A stretch of 64,000 nt of DNA, taken from contig JAJNNX010000008.1 of the NCBI GenBank assembly GCA_023159155.1, positions 558,001 through 622,000 of the forward strand, written 5' to 3'. This document shows, in pieces, positions 1-13,443 of this stretch. The DNA comes from Ustulina deusta (taxonomy: Eukaryota > Ascomycota > Sordariomycetes > Xylariales > Xylariaceae). Numbering within the stretch: position 1 is the first letter of the stretch; every line of letters starts with the position of its first letter. A model generated the notes under the pieces. It ran no database searches, was not told the origin of the DNA, and saw only the letters and a program-made list of their open reading frames with translations. A program made the translations under genes and the position numbers.

Positions 1-88
1 CGAATGGATTGCGACACCGCCTTACCAACATCTACTCCTAGCACGCATGTGTCCAGGTGCGGAATGGCGTTGACACGAGTAATCAGAC

Positions 89-507
89 AAACTGAGGGTA
101 GCCCACCCCTGTTGACCTGAGGGTACCCGTGCTTTTTTTATGTACCAGTGCCCCTACAGAGTACGTTTCATACAATCGATTAGAATATACCTTTAAATAT
201 ATATTTATAATTTACATAATTTGTATAAAATTTTATACTTGCATATTTATTCGAATATAAACTTCTATAAGTTACTTATAATATATAATGTTTACTTTTT
301 TCTCTTTTTAAAAACAACAACTTACCTTAGAGTATTTTTTTTCACTTGTTGTATAAAATATGTTATATGTATTAACTTAGCTGTAAACGTTCTATGTATT
401 TAAACGTGCATTTTTAATCGATTGTGCGAAAAGTACTCTGTGGAGCACTAGTACTTAAAAAAAGCACGGGTACCCTCAGGTCAACAGGGGTGGGCTACCC
501 TCAGTTT
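89..507. mobile_element. 419-bp foldback/MITE-like element with ~110-bp terminal inverted repeats
   Basis: Positions 89-198 and the reverse complement of 398-507 align over about 110 bases with few mismatches. Both ends start aaactgagggtagcccaccc. The mismatches are mostly transitions, as expected from RIP or deamination. The roughly 200-base core is AT-rich and has no credible coding capacity, so this is a non-autonomous inverted-repeat element. I could not define a clean target-site duplication: the flanks carry acagac-like bases on the left and tgtagac on the right, offset from the ends. Superfamily is unknown. Confidence 0.8.
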
Positions 508-960
508 ATGTGTAGACTCCGTTGACACCTGCTGTCCCGTTCCCTTGTATGCAATGGCAATGCGGGTTCACCACTGTTAATAGAGCCAATTATTCAACCT
601 ATAATCGACTCGGCTACTATGCGAAGGAATTGTGCTGTAAAATGAGGCCGACTAGAACAGCCCCTGCTTTATGTCGACTCACTAATCTAGCTGTGGAATC
701 ATCAGGGTAATGCATCCCTTTGCTGTTGCATCGTTGATGGCGAAAAGGGTGCCCTCTAGGCCCAAATTCCTGTTCCAAAACGCTAGTCACTGCAACTAGT
801 ACAGCCTCTATTTCTCATTATTGGCTTAGCCGACTCAGGAGCAATAAAAGATTGTATATGCTTAGGCTTGCCACTCTAGGGGTAACAAGCTGAACGTGAT
901 GCGTATGCTGTAATCTATTATGCGAGCGGCACTTGTAGCGTTTTTTAAAAATGCAATAAG
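508..960. other. moderate-GC sequence, no gene recognised
   Basis: This stretch, like 1-88 on the other side of the inverted-repeat element, has ordinary base composition and only short frames. The longest lacks an ATG start and matches no family I know. The two flanks may be one interrupted sequence, probably an old repeat, but I cannot name it. Confidence 0.4.
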
Positions 961-2400
961 GGGTTATTTTGGACTTTTTTTTTGGCTTACGCCTTTTTAG
1001 CTATTCGAGACTAGAATACGTAGGCGATAGCTATTGTTTTAATGCTATACTAGGTTTAAGGCTATACTATGCAGGTAGAGCTAATAATATCTTGGTAGAG
1101 ATGTTAACGAAAAGATTTTTACTAAGCGTTTTATAAATAAGGTTGCCTATAGTAAACCTAATCTTTTTATAGTTATTAATATATTTTTTTTTGTTTAAAA
1201 CAGTAAAAACGGGGATTTATCTAATTTACTATAATTTTAGATTAAGTATAGCTAAGCTAGGTTAAGGTTGTAATATAGGGTGATTTTAGTTAGGCCTTTG
1301 TTATATATTATAGATTAGCCCTTTTTATGCTTCTAAATTTTTTGTTAATACTTTTTAGTAAAGGCTGCTATAAAATGAAGTACTGTTATAGGTATATTAT
1401 TTGTAGAAGCGTAATTTTTATTTTTAGTAAGGTTTTTTAGTATTTATATAAGCAAAGTAATTAGGTGATAGTAAGCAAAGTTAATATAATATATTTTAAG
1501 TTATAGATATAAGTTTATTAAAGTTGCTATTAGGAATAGCTGTTTATTTTATAACTGGCTTAAATATTAGGATTGGCATATGCTAAAATAAAGCTTAATA
1601 GTAAGAAGCTATGCTTTAGGAATTTTTAATATTAACTAAGGCTGCTTATTATTTTTAGTATCTGTTTTATTTTTAGGATATAGTGGTTATGCTATATTAT
1701 AAACTTTATTTAAAATTAATATATTTATAATTTTTAGGAATTTTTTTATTAAAAGAAAAGTAGCATAAAATATTATTATAATTATAATATAAATAAAACG
1801 GAACTTTGGGATTTTTAGATATAGATTGAATATATTTTTAGTTTTTATATTTTTTGTTTTGTTAATATAGATTAAAAAACGGCCTAAGCTTACAAAAAAC
1901 CTTTTAAATTTTAGAAAAGCAAAAGTTTTTATACTAAAAAGTTAATAAACATAGGTTAGTTTTGTATAGCTATAATAAGTTTGTAAGAAGTAATATATAT
2001 TAATAAAAATAAGAAAATAAGCAAACATATTATATGCTAGTAAGTTATTTAAGTATATTAAAGATTGTAGGCTATAGTTGTAAAATAGGTATATTTATTT
2101 AATTAATTAGATAAGAATAGCAGTTGTAGAAAAGATAGTGCTATATTTAATAACTAGTTATAGTTTTATTAAAAGATTATTAGATAAGGGGCAGAATGTA
2201 GTTGTAACGTATATGAAAAAAGAAGAGGGAAGAAGGTATAAAAGTAATTTGATAGGTATAAAGGGAGGGACGGTGCTTTTATAGGTGGGTAAAAAAGCGG
2301 CAAGAGGTTGACGGCCGAAAATTACCTGATGTGGCAATTGCTAGAATTGGGCCGACTAGGGCCGCTATTTCTAGATATAGGCAAGCCGTTTTATATTATA
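961..2400 (+). mobile_element. RIP-degraded 3' end of an LTR retrotransposon, with a probable LTR start at 2,197
   Basis: The stretch 961-2,190 is AT-rich and TpA-rich with stops in all frames. At 2,186-2,196 there is a purine tract (aaggggcagaa) followed directly by TGTAG at 2,197, the usual polypurine-tract/3'-LTR junction. Inside the putative LTR a TATA-like ggtataaaag lies at 2,235-2,244. From about 2,200 to 2,390 the DNA is much less damaged, then merges into nearly pure A+T. No 5' LTR is in the window and no protein motif is readable, so the superfamily is open. Confidence 0.4.
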
Positions 2401-3863
2401 CTAAATATTATTAAATTTTTTTATTAATTATTATTAATTATAAAATTATATTATTTTAATTTTTTTTAAATTTATAAAAAAATATTTTAATAAAAAGTTT
2501 TATTATTTAATTTAAAAATAAAATCTATTTAATAATAAGTTTTTATTAATATATAAATTTAAAAATTTTTAAATAAATTTATAAATATTTATATAAATAA
2601 TATTTTAATTTATTTTAAAAATAAAAAATAATATTAAACTTATTATAAAAAAATAATTTATTATTTATATTAAGCTAAATATTAAAAAAATATTAAAAAG
2701 TTTTATTTTAATATATTTATTATTAATTATTTAAAAATAATTATAAAAATTAAAATAAAAATAAAAATTAATTTTATTAAAATTTAAATAATTTTAAATT
2801 AAAATTTAAATAATTTTAAAAATATTAAATTAATTTAGTTATTTTTTAAACTTTATAATTATATTTATATATTTATTTATTATATTAGTAAAATTATTAT
2901 TTTTTTAAATTAATTATTAAAAAAAAATAAACTATTTATAATAAAATTAAAATAAAAATAAGTTTTTAAATATTTAAAACTATTAATATATAAAACATTT
3001 ATTTTAATTTTTTTTAAATTTAGCTAATTAATATAAATAAAAATAAATATTTTATATAATATAATAATAAAAATTATTTAATAATAATAAAAAAATTTAT
3101 TTTAAAAACTTATAAAATATTTTTTTAAAATAATAATATTAATAAAATAAGTTTATTTAATTTAAAACTATAAACTTTTAATAATAATATAAATTTTAAA
3201 ATATTATTATTGAAAATTTTTTGAAATTAAATTTTTTATAATAATTAATTATTAAATTTTATTCTATTTTTTAAATAAATAGATTTTATTAATATAATAA
3301 ATATATTAAGTTAATTTTTTATTAAATTTTAATATTATTTTTTAGTATTAATTAAAATAAAAAAATAATAAAATCTTTTATAATTAAAATTAAAAAAACT
3401 AAAAAAAAAATAATAATAATAGTTTTTTTTAATAAAATATTAAATTTTATAATAAATATAAAATTTTTATTTAATATTTTTTAAAAAACTAACTTAATAA
3501 ATTTAATTAAACAAAAAAACTAGTTATAAAATTTAAAAAATAAAAATAAAAAACTATATATATTTAAAATTATTTTAAATAAAAAAACTTTTTTTTAAAT
3601 AATTTTAATTTAAAAAATTTATATATTTTTAATTATTATATATTAAAATTAATATAAAATAATTAAAATATTAAAATAAAATTATTATTAGTTTTATTTA
3701 AAATTTAATTATAAATAATATATATATAATTATTATAATTATAAAAAAAATAAAATATTATAAAATAAAATATTTAATTTTATTTATTTATTATTTATAT
3801 TAATTATAATATAATAATATATAATAATAAATAATAAAAATATATTATTTAATTAATAAAATT
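2401..3863. repeat. hyper-AT block 1
   Basis: The sequence is almost only A and T. The rare C residues sit mainly before T (aact) and the rare G residues after A (agtt). CpA, TpG and CpG are practically absent. This is the pattern expected when a repeat is mutated to saturation by RIP. No coding frame, RNA gene or defined repeat unit can be read. It is the DNA into which copia copy A was inserted. Confidence 0.6.
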
Positions 3864-3868
3864 ATAAT

Positions 3869-4170
3869 TGTTGAATGGGCTATATACGATATATTGTACG
3901 TAAAAACAAATAACGCGCGTGGACAGAATACAATATATTGTACTATGTTATCTATATAAAAAAAAAAAAAAAAGAATGTTTGTACAAAGCATAAATCTCT
4001 TATATTTATATAAGAGCTTACGCTATTATATAAGTTAACATAATAAAAAAGAAGTAAAGTCCTTTTTGTCCGGCCGAAGTCTAGCTAACATTTGTATAAT
4101 ATTTAAGCGTAAACTTGCACTCTATACAAGTTGCATAATAAAGTTGTAACTAATGCTAGTTATTCTAATA
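3869..4170 (-). repeat. LTR of copia copy A (left; 3' LTR in coding sense)
   Basis: This 302-bp repeat matches 11,155-11,454, 13,444-13,745 and 21,822-22,120. It is more heavily C-to-T damaged than the right LTR. The bases just beyond it (ctagctattttttttttt) read as a purine tract on the minus strand, consistent with a polypurine tract. Confidence 0.85.
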
Positions 4171-5989
4171 CTAGCTATTTTTTTTTTTAGTTATAACTGC
4201 CCGTTATATAAAAAGAACAAAAAAAGTAACTATATAACTGCTTAAATATATATGCAAGAGTTTGACTACTATAAAGGCAACTAGATTAGTAATCTAGTCT
4301 ATATATATAGCTATTAAATTAATAGATTTTTTTTTTTTAATAAGGTTGTATAACAATATTATAAAACTGCTATTTTAGCTATATAATTAGTTAAAAACTA
4401 TAGGCCAAACATTACTTAATAACTATTTAAATTAAAGCTAAATATTTACTCCTGCTTTATATAATAGCAAGGTTTATAATTAGCTAGTTTGTTTAATTAG
4501 TAGGCTTTATATAAACAATTGTTAATTAAAAGCTCTCAAAGTTACTTATGTTTAGTTAACTAAGCAAGTTGTTTATACAAAAAAAAATTAATTAATTAAA
4601 AGTCAGGTTAGCTTATATATAGAAGGACTTATATATAAAAAAGTATTTAAGTTTCTTATTGCTTTTTATTCTTTTGTTATTTTTTAAAATTTTCTATTTT
4701 ATATATTTGCTTATTTTTATATTATATATATATATATTTATATAATAGACACTATCTAGCTTTTTAGTAATAATAGTTATATATTAAGAATTATTAGTTA
4801 GAACAGTAATTATTATATAGTATTACTACTAATAAATAATCCTAATAATTATTAGCTTATTATAGCGCTATGTATTAATATATATATTTATTTTTTTATT
4901 ATATATATATTTATTTTAGTATATTATTAATATTTTTTGCTTTTTATATATAAACTAATAAAGCTTAAGTTATTACTATGCTATTAGTTAATATATAAAT
5001 CCGGGTGCTTACTAATATGCTTTTTATATATTCAATTATGCTTATTTTTTGCTAAAAAGGTTATTTTTGCATGGTTTTTATTTAATTGCGCAGTACTACT
5101 ATTATTACGTATATAAAAAATGTTTGTATAGTGCGTAGTAATTACTTGTTCTATAGCTATTGCTAAATTATTAGGTTCTAGGGTAATATTTATGTAGCGT
5201 ATGTTTGGCGTTTATATAGCGCTTAGTATAATTATTACGTTTAAAAAGAAAAAGGTAAATTAGTTATATAATAATAAAAATAATAAAAATAAAAAATGGA
5301 AAGGAGTGGCGTTTATGTTTTTTTTTTTTTTTTGGAATTAATTTATTATATATTGTTTTTATATTTCTAACTTTTTTTTTTTTATAAATGCTATAGTTAT
5401 ATATAATTTCTTATGTTCTATTAATAAACGTTTTTATTTATATAATTAATTTGTTTATTAATATAAAAGTTTTTAATGCTTAGTTCGGTGTTCTTTTTGT
5501 AAATATATTAGCTAGATTATTTTTGTTATTAATCTATTATATTTTGGAGATTTTTTATTTTTTATACAATTTTTTTAATAATATAATATTAATTATTAGG
5601 CGTTTTTTTTATATAATACTAAGCTTAATAAAACAATTATATAATAATTTTAAATTAGAACATAAAATAGTTAGAATTAAAAGTAGTTATAGTATAGTTA
5701 TAATTTTTAAAAATATTATATAAAAAGCAATAGTATTATTAAAGCTATTAATTATGCTATATAATTTATTTGCAAGTATGTTTTTAGTTATTTTTTTATA
5801 TTTGTTTAAATTTTAATATATAATATTTTTTTTAATTTTAAAGCTTAAATTCTTTTTTATATAATATTTAGTCCCTAATATAATTATAAATCTAAATTAA
5901 AAGGTTATATCTATATTATTTATAAATAATCTATTTGTAAAAATAAATAGCTTTATATAATATAAGTTTATTAATACAAAGGTTAAGCT

Positions 5990-6435
5990 GCAATTCTTAT
6001 TATTTGTTTATTATTAGATTTTTTAGTTTAAATTTTTAATATTATATAGCTTAGAATATATAACTTGGGTAGCTACGCATAGGTTATACACTGCTTTAGG
6101 TTAGCAAATATTACTAATATATATATTTTTTGCTTATTATAAAATATATTGCTATATAAAATTAGTTATATAAAAGTTAATCTAATCTAGTTGGTTTATT
6201 TGGCTTTTTTAAGTTAAAATAATATTTTTTTTAAACAAAAGTACGATTTATCTACTATTAAACTTTATAAAGTGACCTAACTAAAGTATTTTTTTTGGTT
6301 TTATATAAAACTTAGCTTACTACAATTTATATTTTTTTTTTTAAAAAAAGCCTAGCAATATAAAACTAAACATATTGTCTGTTTGTAGTCCAGTAATACT
6401 AAAGTTGTCCAAAGGTCCTTCAGTAAAAAGTAAGC
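5990..6435 (-). pseudogene. copia reverse transcriptase remnant, copy A
   Basis: Minus-strand translation of 6,010-6,120 reads approximately ISNIC-PKAVYNLCVATQV, matching the conserved fungal copia segment ASVCQPEAxxDLSxAAQ. At 6,190-6,430 it reads like the LQTD...ALEE...LTQKGQ part of the same domain. RIP has replaced many Gln, Arg and Trp codons with stops, so there is no open frame. The first of these two blocks is missing from copy B. Confidence 0.65.
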
Positions 6436-8481
6436 ATAAGTTATATATAAAAATAGTTATACCAAGCTTTTTATAGTAGTACTAATAATATATTTTAAAC
6501 TAATATAAACTTAATTTAGCAAATCTATATAAAAGTTGTATAATCTATAAAATTGTTTTATTAAAATATTTTAACTTTAGTTTGGATAGCAGTTATATAA
6601 AGATTTTTTTGGCCAATTTGTTCTTTAATTATATGTACGCTTATGTAATATTTTAAAGTTTGCCCGAAGCATTAAAATTGCAAATTAAAAAAGGTCCTAG
6701 TACAAATAGCAGTCTTTAGCTCATTTGCTAGATTGTTAGCAACTAAATAAGCACTATTTCTGTTTTAGTATTATTATAGCTTTATATAACAAGTTAGAAC
6801 TTTTTGTATAGCTTAGTTATTTTTTTTTTGATTTTTTGTACGAGCTAGGACTTAAAAATATAAATATTACTATATTTTGTTAGATTATATTTCATAAATT
6901 AGAATATGCTTCGTATAATAAGATTGTTGATTTTAATAGCGTTAGATTTTTTAAATAGGGATTTAGGTGTATTAATAATGCTGTTTCTATATAGCTTAAC
7001 AGCTAAAGTATAGTTTTTTTTTTTTTTTTAAAGTTAGGAATAGTTAACTAATCTGTTATATAAAAATTATATAAAATATTATAGCTTTTAGGGATTATTT
7101 ATGTTTTTTTTATATAATAAAAGCTTAAAAGGGTTATATTTTGTTTTTTTTTAGTATATTTATTTAAAATATTTTTTTTAGTTATATAATAATAAAGCTT
7201 AATTTATATTTACTTAAACTTAATTGGGCTATTTATTAAATTAATAATTATATTAGATCTTTTAATTAATTTAATCTTATATAGTCTATTTTAGCCTTTT
7301 TTTTTCTGCTATGTTATTATTTCGCTACGTAGGGGTAACAAAAATATATTATATAAAGCTGGCCTATTGCGCTAGTTAATCGTACGGTTAATTTTAACTT
7401 TTGTTTTCTTATTACGTAATATTTTTATAGCTTTTTTAATTGCTTTAGCCTTTTATATAATATTAAGTAAAAAGAGTAAATCTTAATTAACTTTAGGGTA
7501 AGCTTTAAAAATAAGAAGGGTTAGTATAAGGCTGTTTAGCTTAGTAGTATTGTTTAAAGCTTTAACTGCTATTTAGAAAATTAACTTGTTTTTTATATAA
7601 TTATTAATTTTAGTTTTTAGTATATTATATATATAGCAGAAAGGGCTATATATCTTTTTGATTTTGCTAATTGTTTAGTACGCTTTAATAAGCATTATAT
7701 AGTATTAAATGTTTATAATTTTTGCTTAGTTTTAAAAATTTTTAGATAAAAAGTTTATATTTAGGTTATATATAATATAATTAAAAAGCTTTTAATATAT
7801 ATTAATTTAGCACTTATATAGCGTTTTTTAAATATTTTGTATAAATATTAATTTAAAAAAAATTACTGCTTAAAAAGATATAATAGCATTAATAATATAA
7901 AAAACTTATTTATTGTTTATTTGTATAGTATTAATTATAATTGTTTTTAATTAAGAACTTAAATTGTTAAAGTGCTAGGTTATATAATCAATAGTAGTAA
8001 TAGAATTTCTAGATTTTTTCTAGAGTTAAATAGTTAATATTATATCCTATATAACTAAGCATTATATATAATCTTTTTATATAAAAGTATTTAAATTAGT
8101 AGTATAGCTGCTATAGTTCTGTTTTAGTAAAATATAGTCTAGCTTTATATAGACTTATATTAAAAAATAAGTATTCCTATTTATATATAATAAAGATAGT
8201 CTTTTTATTTTTTTATATAATAATATTTTTTATATTATTAAAGTATGCTTATAGGCAGTTTGTATTTTTTAGTAAAAAAAAAATAGCGTTAGGCTATTTA
8301 AAATATAATATATTGTTATACTAAGGGAATTATCTATTCGTATAATACTTATAGCAATAATTGTATTGCTACTGCTAAACCTAATATTTGTACTGCCTGG
8401 GGTCTAGTTTATTTTTATATAAAAGTAAAATCTAAAATAAGCTTTTAATTATGCTTTTTTTATTATTAAATAGTTTAAAGC

Positions 8482-8766
8482 GCTTATATTACGCGTTGAG
8501 CAATCACAGAAGGCAAGGCTTTATTCCGAAAGCGAACTTTGCATTAGAATCTAAGTATGAAGAAAAAGGAAAGCTAATTTTACAAGGGTGCGTTGCAGGT
8601 TCTTTATGGGTGGATTGGTGGGAGGTGTGGGCAGCTGTCAGGTAATTGCCAAGTGCCGGCCAGGTGTAAGTCAGGTGACCTGGGAATTGAAGATTGCGGT
8701 TTGTGTGGCTTGTGGGTTGCAGCCACGCTGCCGGCCACCAGCCACCATACCGTAACTGCTTATATT
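8482..8766. mobile_element. 267-bp undamaged insert (8,491-8,757) in copy A with a 9-bp duplication
   Basis: Comparing copy A with copy B (near 19,610) shows that 8,491-8,757 exists only in A. It is flanked by gcttatatt at 8,482-8,490 and 8,758-8,766; copy B has one copy, gcctatatt. The insert has near-balanced GC and no RIP skew, in sharp contrast to its surroundings. It shows no terminal inverted repeats and no poly(A) tail. Short frames cross it but none is convincing. Candidates are a SINE-like or unknown short element, or captured filler DNA at a staggered break. Confidence 0.7.
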
Positions 8767-11154
8767 TTAAAGTTTGCTTTAGTACTTTATATAATATTAA
8801 TTATTAAAAATAAACTAGTTGGACAGTATATTTGTTTTATAGTTCTAAATATTTTTTTTAGTTATATAGTAAATAAAAACATTATTTATAAAAAATTGGG
8901 TTAATTAGCTACTAGATTTTTTGTTAAGTTTTTTGTTACTTTTGTTTAACTTAAAGTGTTTTTTGTATTCTATTAGAAATGCTAAAAATTTGTTAGGTAT
9001 AGGGATGCTATTATTAATTATTTTATACGAATTAAAATATTAGTTCTTTGTATAAGCTTGTTCTTAGGATATATGTTTGGTTAATTAATAATTTTTTTTA
9101 TAGTATATAAAATATTTCTTGTTTATATAGTAACTTTAGCTGCTTTGGTCCTTTGATTAGTTTTTTTATATGTTTAGCCTGTTTAAAGGTTTAGAATATT
9201 TGTATTGCTAGCTTTTTGTATAGTTCCTCTAGTTATACTTTTTATTTATATAATAGGCCTTGTGGTTTTTTTATACGAAATGTTTTAATAAATTGTTTGT
9301 TACTATATAAATATATGCTTTAAGGTCCAAAAAAAAACTTTTATATAAAAGCTTTTAGAATATAAGTGTTATAGCTAACTTTAGTACTTTTTAATATGCT
9401 TATATAATAGTTGTGCTAAATTAGATTTCTTTTTAGTAGCTTGCGCTAAATGTTTTTTATACTTTTATAAGCTTATTAATTATAATTTTTAGTACTTTAT
9501 ATAATACTAGATCTAGGTTTTTTTTATTTATTTATATAAATATAATTATAGTCTAGTTAGCTTAGTACTAGCTATAGTTTATATTAGTATTAAAATAAGC
9601 ATTTATTATATAATAGATTTTATTTTAAGTTTTATTAGGTTTAATATAATAAATAAAAAAGTTTTCTATATAACCTTTTAAAATAGTTGGAAATATAGCA
9701 TAGTATTAGTTTTTTATAATTCCGAATTATTAATAAGTATTTATAAACAGATATGCTTTGTTATAAAATAAGTTGTATAGCTTACTTATATAATTTTTTT
9801 TTTTTTTTTATATCTTTTAAAAAATTGCATATTTTTCCGGAAAGATTACTCTATTTTATATATCTTTTATAGGGGGTAGGTCCAAAAAAGGATTACTAGC
9901 TACTAGGTTTAATGTTATACGGAAGTACACCTATTATATAAAGGTCTAAAAGGGGTTATAAATAATAAAATATTTATATACTAGTTAGAAGTTGGGTTTA
10001 TAGCTTGCTTTTATTATTTAACTATATATAGGTTTAAAAATATTCTAAAACTTAATAGTAAGTTATACAAACTAGGCAGTATGGTCCTTAGGGGTATAAA
10101 ATTATATATTCTAAATAAAATTAAGTTATATAAGTTCTAAATGTTTGATTTCTAGTTCTTGTTCTATTTATATAATAGGCTTAGGGGCTAAAATAAGCTA
10201 AAAAGTAAAAATAAGTTAAAAAATAAAGGTAGGCTAAAAAGGAATAAGTTAAAATTGTTAACTTAGTATAAAAAAAACTAAAAGCTATTATATAAAAGGT
10301 AATAAAGTAGGTTAAATAATTAAAAGCTTAAAAGAACTTTTAGTTAATTTAAATTTATTTTATGTAATTTAAGCAAAGTTTTTTATATGTACGCCTAGGT
10401 TTATTTATAATTATATTCTTTTATATATAATAATATTATAAAGTTTTGCATAAATATTTATATAAAGTTTTTTAAAGTATTTAAATATTTATTTTACAAA
10501 ATCTTTTTTGTATACTTTTTAAAATATTTGTTTATTATTAATTATATAGTTATACTTTTTAATCTAATAAGCTATATATATATTAAACATTAGTTTTATT
10601 ATATTATTTAAATTAATAGGTTTATTTTAGTATTAAAAGTTAAATATTTTTTATATATTTTTTAAGCTAACGCTAAGTTTTTATATAATTTTTTTATATA
10701 TAAATTATAAGTATGTTTTAGTAGCTTTTTATATATTATATAATATGTTTAATACTATAATAAAAAAATAAAATAAATAGAAAAAAAGAAAAAAGCTGTC
10801 TAGTTATTATATAATAGTATAGTTAAAAGTAGCACAATTACGTGCTATCTTTATCTCTTTTATATAATACTTTCAATATTTTTTGCAAAAAGTTAATACT
10901 TATATATTAAAAATTAAATTTTTATTACTTTTTTTATAACAATTAAATATACTTAAGTATTTTACGGTATAAAATATTTGTTTTATTTTGTATAGTACTA
11001 CTAATACTTTTTTATAAAAAAGTAGTATTATATAGTAAAAATTTCGAAATATAATATAAAAACCTATTTGTATAAGTTTAATTCTATTATTACTTTTGTT
11101 AATTTATAGTGCTTTTTTATAATTTTTTTGAATATTTTTATAACTACTAATTAG

Positions 11155-11454
11155 TATTAAATGCGCTATATATAATATATTGTATAGAAAAATAAATAAT
11201 ATACATAAATAGAATATAATATATTGTATTATATTATTTATATAAAAAAAAAAAAAAGAATGTTTGTACAAAACATAAGTTTTTTATATTTATATAAGAG
11301 TTTATGCTATCGTACGAGCTAATATAATAAAAAGGAAGTAAGGTCCTTTTTGTCCGGCCGAAGTCTAGCTAACATCCGTACAACATTCGAGCGTGAACTC
11401 GCACTCCGTGCGAGTTGCACAATAAGGTTGTAACTAATGCTAGTTATTCCAATA
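11155..11454 (-). repeat. LTR of copia copy A (right; 5' LTR in coding sense)
   Basis: A 300-bp copy of the same LTR. Its last 110 bases escaped much of the damage and include a perfect 9-bp inverted repeat, aactcgcac...gtgcgagtt, near 11,390-11,415. It is followed by the duplicated target ataat. Confidence 0.85.
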
Positions 11455-11459
11455 ATAAT

Positions 11460-13438
11460 TATATATAAATATTTATAAATAAGTTTATTTATTTAATTAT
11501 AATTTTATTTAATAAAAAAATAAATATTATAAAATTATTAATTATATAATATTATAAAAATTTATAAATTTTTTTTAATATTAAATATTTAAATATTAAA
11601 TAATATAAAATTATTTATTTTTAAATTTATAATAATAATTAATAATTTTATAAATATTAAATATTATTTTAGGTTTATAAAATAAATAATATTATTAATA
11701 TTTAAAATTAATATAATTTAATTTTTTAAATATATATTTTTTTAATAATAATTAATTATAAATTTATATTTAATTAATTTAAGTTTAAATATAAATAAAA
11801 TAAAAATAATATTTAAATTTATATTTTATTTAATAAAATTTATAACTAATAATTTATTTATAAACTTTTTTTTAAATAAAATAAATTATAGTTATAAATA
11901 TTTAATATTAATAAAATTTAAAAATATATTTTTTATTATTAAGTTCTAGTATTATATTAAACTTTAATTATAATAGGAATAAAATTTTAGATTTTTAAAA
12001 AAAAAAAAAAACTTTTTTAAATATAATAATTAAAAAAATAAAAAAATTTATATTAATTTTATATATTTAAAGTTTTTTTTTTAAAAATAAAATTAGTTTA
12101 TTATTAAAAGTTTTTTATAATATTACTTAATTAATTTAAATTTATTTTTAATTATTATAAATTTAATTATAATAAACTTTTTTAAAGTTTTTTTAGCTAG
12201 TTGTTTTTATTTATTTTAATAAAAATAATTTTAAAAGTTTTATATAATTTTTTTAATAATAGCTTAGTTTTTTTTTTTTTTTAAATTATTTTATAAACTT
12301 ATTTTATTTTAAAATTAAAAACTTTAAGTTTTTTTTATATTTTTATAGTTTTAATTATTTTAATATTTAATAATATTTTTTTAATATTTAATTATATTAA
12401 TTAATATTTTTAAGTTTTTATTATAATATTTTATTTTATTAATTATTTAATATTAATAATAATATTATAATTAAAATTAATAATTTAAAATATTTAATTT
12501 TTAAATTATTAATTATTAATTTTTATTATATATATTAAATATTTAAAAATTTTATTAATTATTTTATTTTAATAATTATAAAGTTTTTAAAGTTTAATTA
12601 AATAAATTATTTTTATTTTTAATTATTACTTAATTTATTATATAAATTTATAATTAATTATTAAAAAAATATAAATTTTAATATTATTAATTTATAATTA
12701 AATAAATATTTTAAAAATAATTAATTTATTTTAATTATATATTTTAATTAAAATAAATAAAAAAACTAATAAAATTTTTTTTATTAATTTTATTTATTTT
12801 TTAAATTAAATAAACTATTAAAACTATTTTTATTATAGATTTTTTTTATTAATTAAACATTTAAAATTTTAAACTTTTAATTAAAATAATTAATTAATAT
12901 TTATTTTAATTATTTTAAAATAAATTTTTTAAATTTTTTAAAGTTTATTAAAAATTAATAAATAAATTTACTAAAAATTTAATTAAATTTATAAGTTTAA
13001 TTTATTAATAATTTTTATAAATTTATTTTATATTATATATTAATTTAATAATTTTATTAATAAATAATTTATAAAAAATATTTAAATTTATAAAAATTTT
13101 ATAAAAATTTTTTTTTAAATTTATATAAAAATAATTTTATAATTTATATTTTTATTATAATTTAATAAATTAATATTTTTAAATTAAATTATTAAATATA
13201 AAAATATTTTTATTAATATTTTTATTAATTTTATATATATAAATTTAAAATATTTTATAAATAATAATTATTTAATTAAAATTATAATCAATTATTAATA
13301 AAACTTAAATTATTTTAATAATATTATTAAATAATTTTTTAATATATTTTTTTAATTAATTTATAATATATTAAAATTAATTATTTTTAATTTAAAATAT
13401 AATAAAATTAATTATTTTTAATTTAAAATATAATAATA
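11460..13438. repeat. hyper-AT block 2
   Basis: Nearly pure A+T DNA separating copia copies A and B, with the same residual aact/agtt contexts as block 1. Near its right end (13,380-13,443) a roughly 30-bp AT unit is repeated in tandem, and copy B inserted in that tract. No gene or RNA is visible. Confidence 0.6.
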
Positions 13439-13443
13439 TTTTT

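Larger units (their letters stand above)
3869..11454 (-). mobile_element. Ty1/copia LTR retrotransposon, copy A (RIP-degraded)
   Basis: Two direct repeats of about 300 bp (3,869-4,170 and 11,155-11,454) share the same start (tgttgaatgggc, mutated to tattaaatgcgc in the right one) and end (ttattccaaca, mutated). TG...CA-type ends and a 5-bp duplication ataat (3,864-3,868; 11,455-11,459) mark a complete insertion. Reverse-strand translation of 6,190-6,430 and about 6,010-6,120 gives copia reverse-transcriptase fragments, so the element reads right to left: 5' LTR at 11,155-11,454, pol, 3' LTR at 3,869-4,170. All frames carry many TAA/TAG stops. A 267-bp foreign insert lies at 8,491-8,757. It is dead. 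Confidence 0.85.

Noticed and set aside
221..403. Short frames in AT-rich DNA (also 5,523-5,723)
   Set aside because: Phe/Ile/Tyr-rich products expected by chance from base composition.
8593..8904. 103-aa frame across the edge of the 267-bp insert
   Set aside because: Half lies in the insert and half in damaged copia DNA, with no ATG of its own support and no domain.
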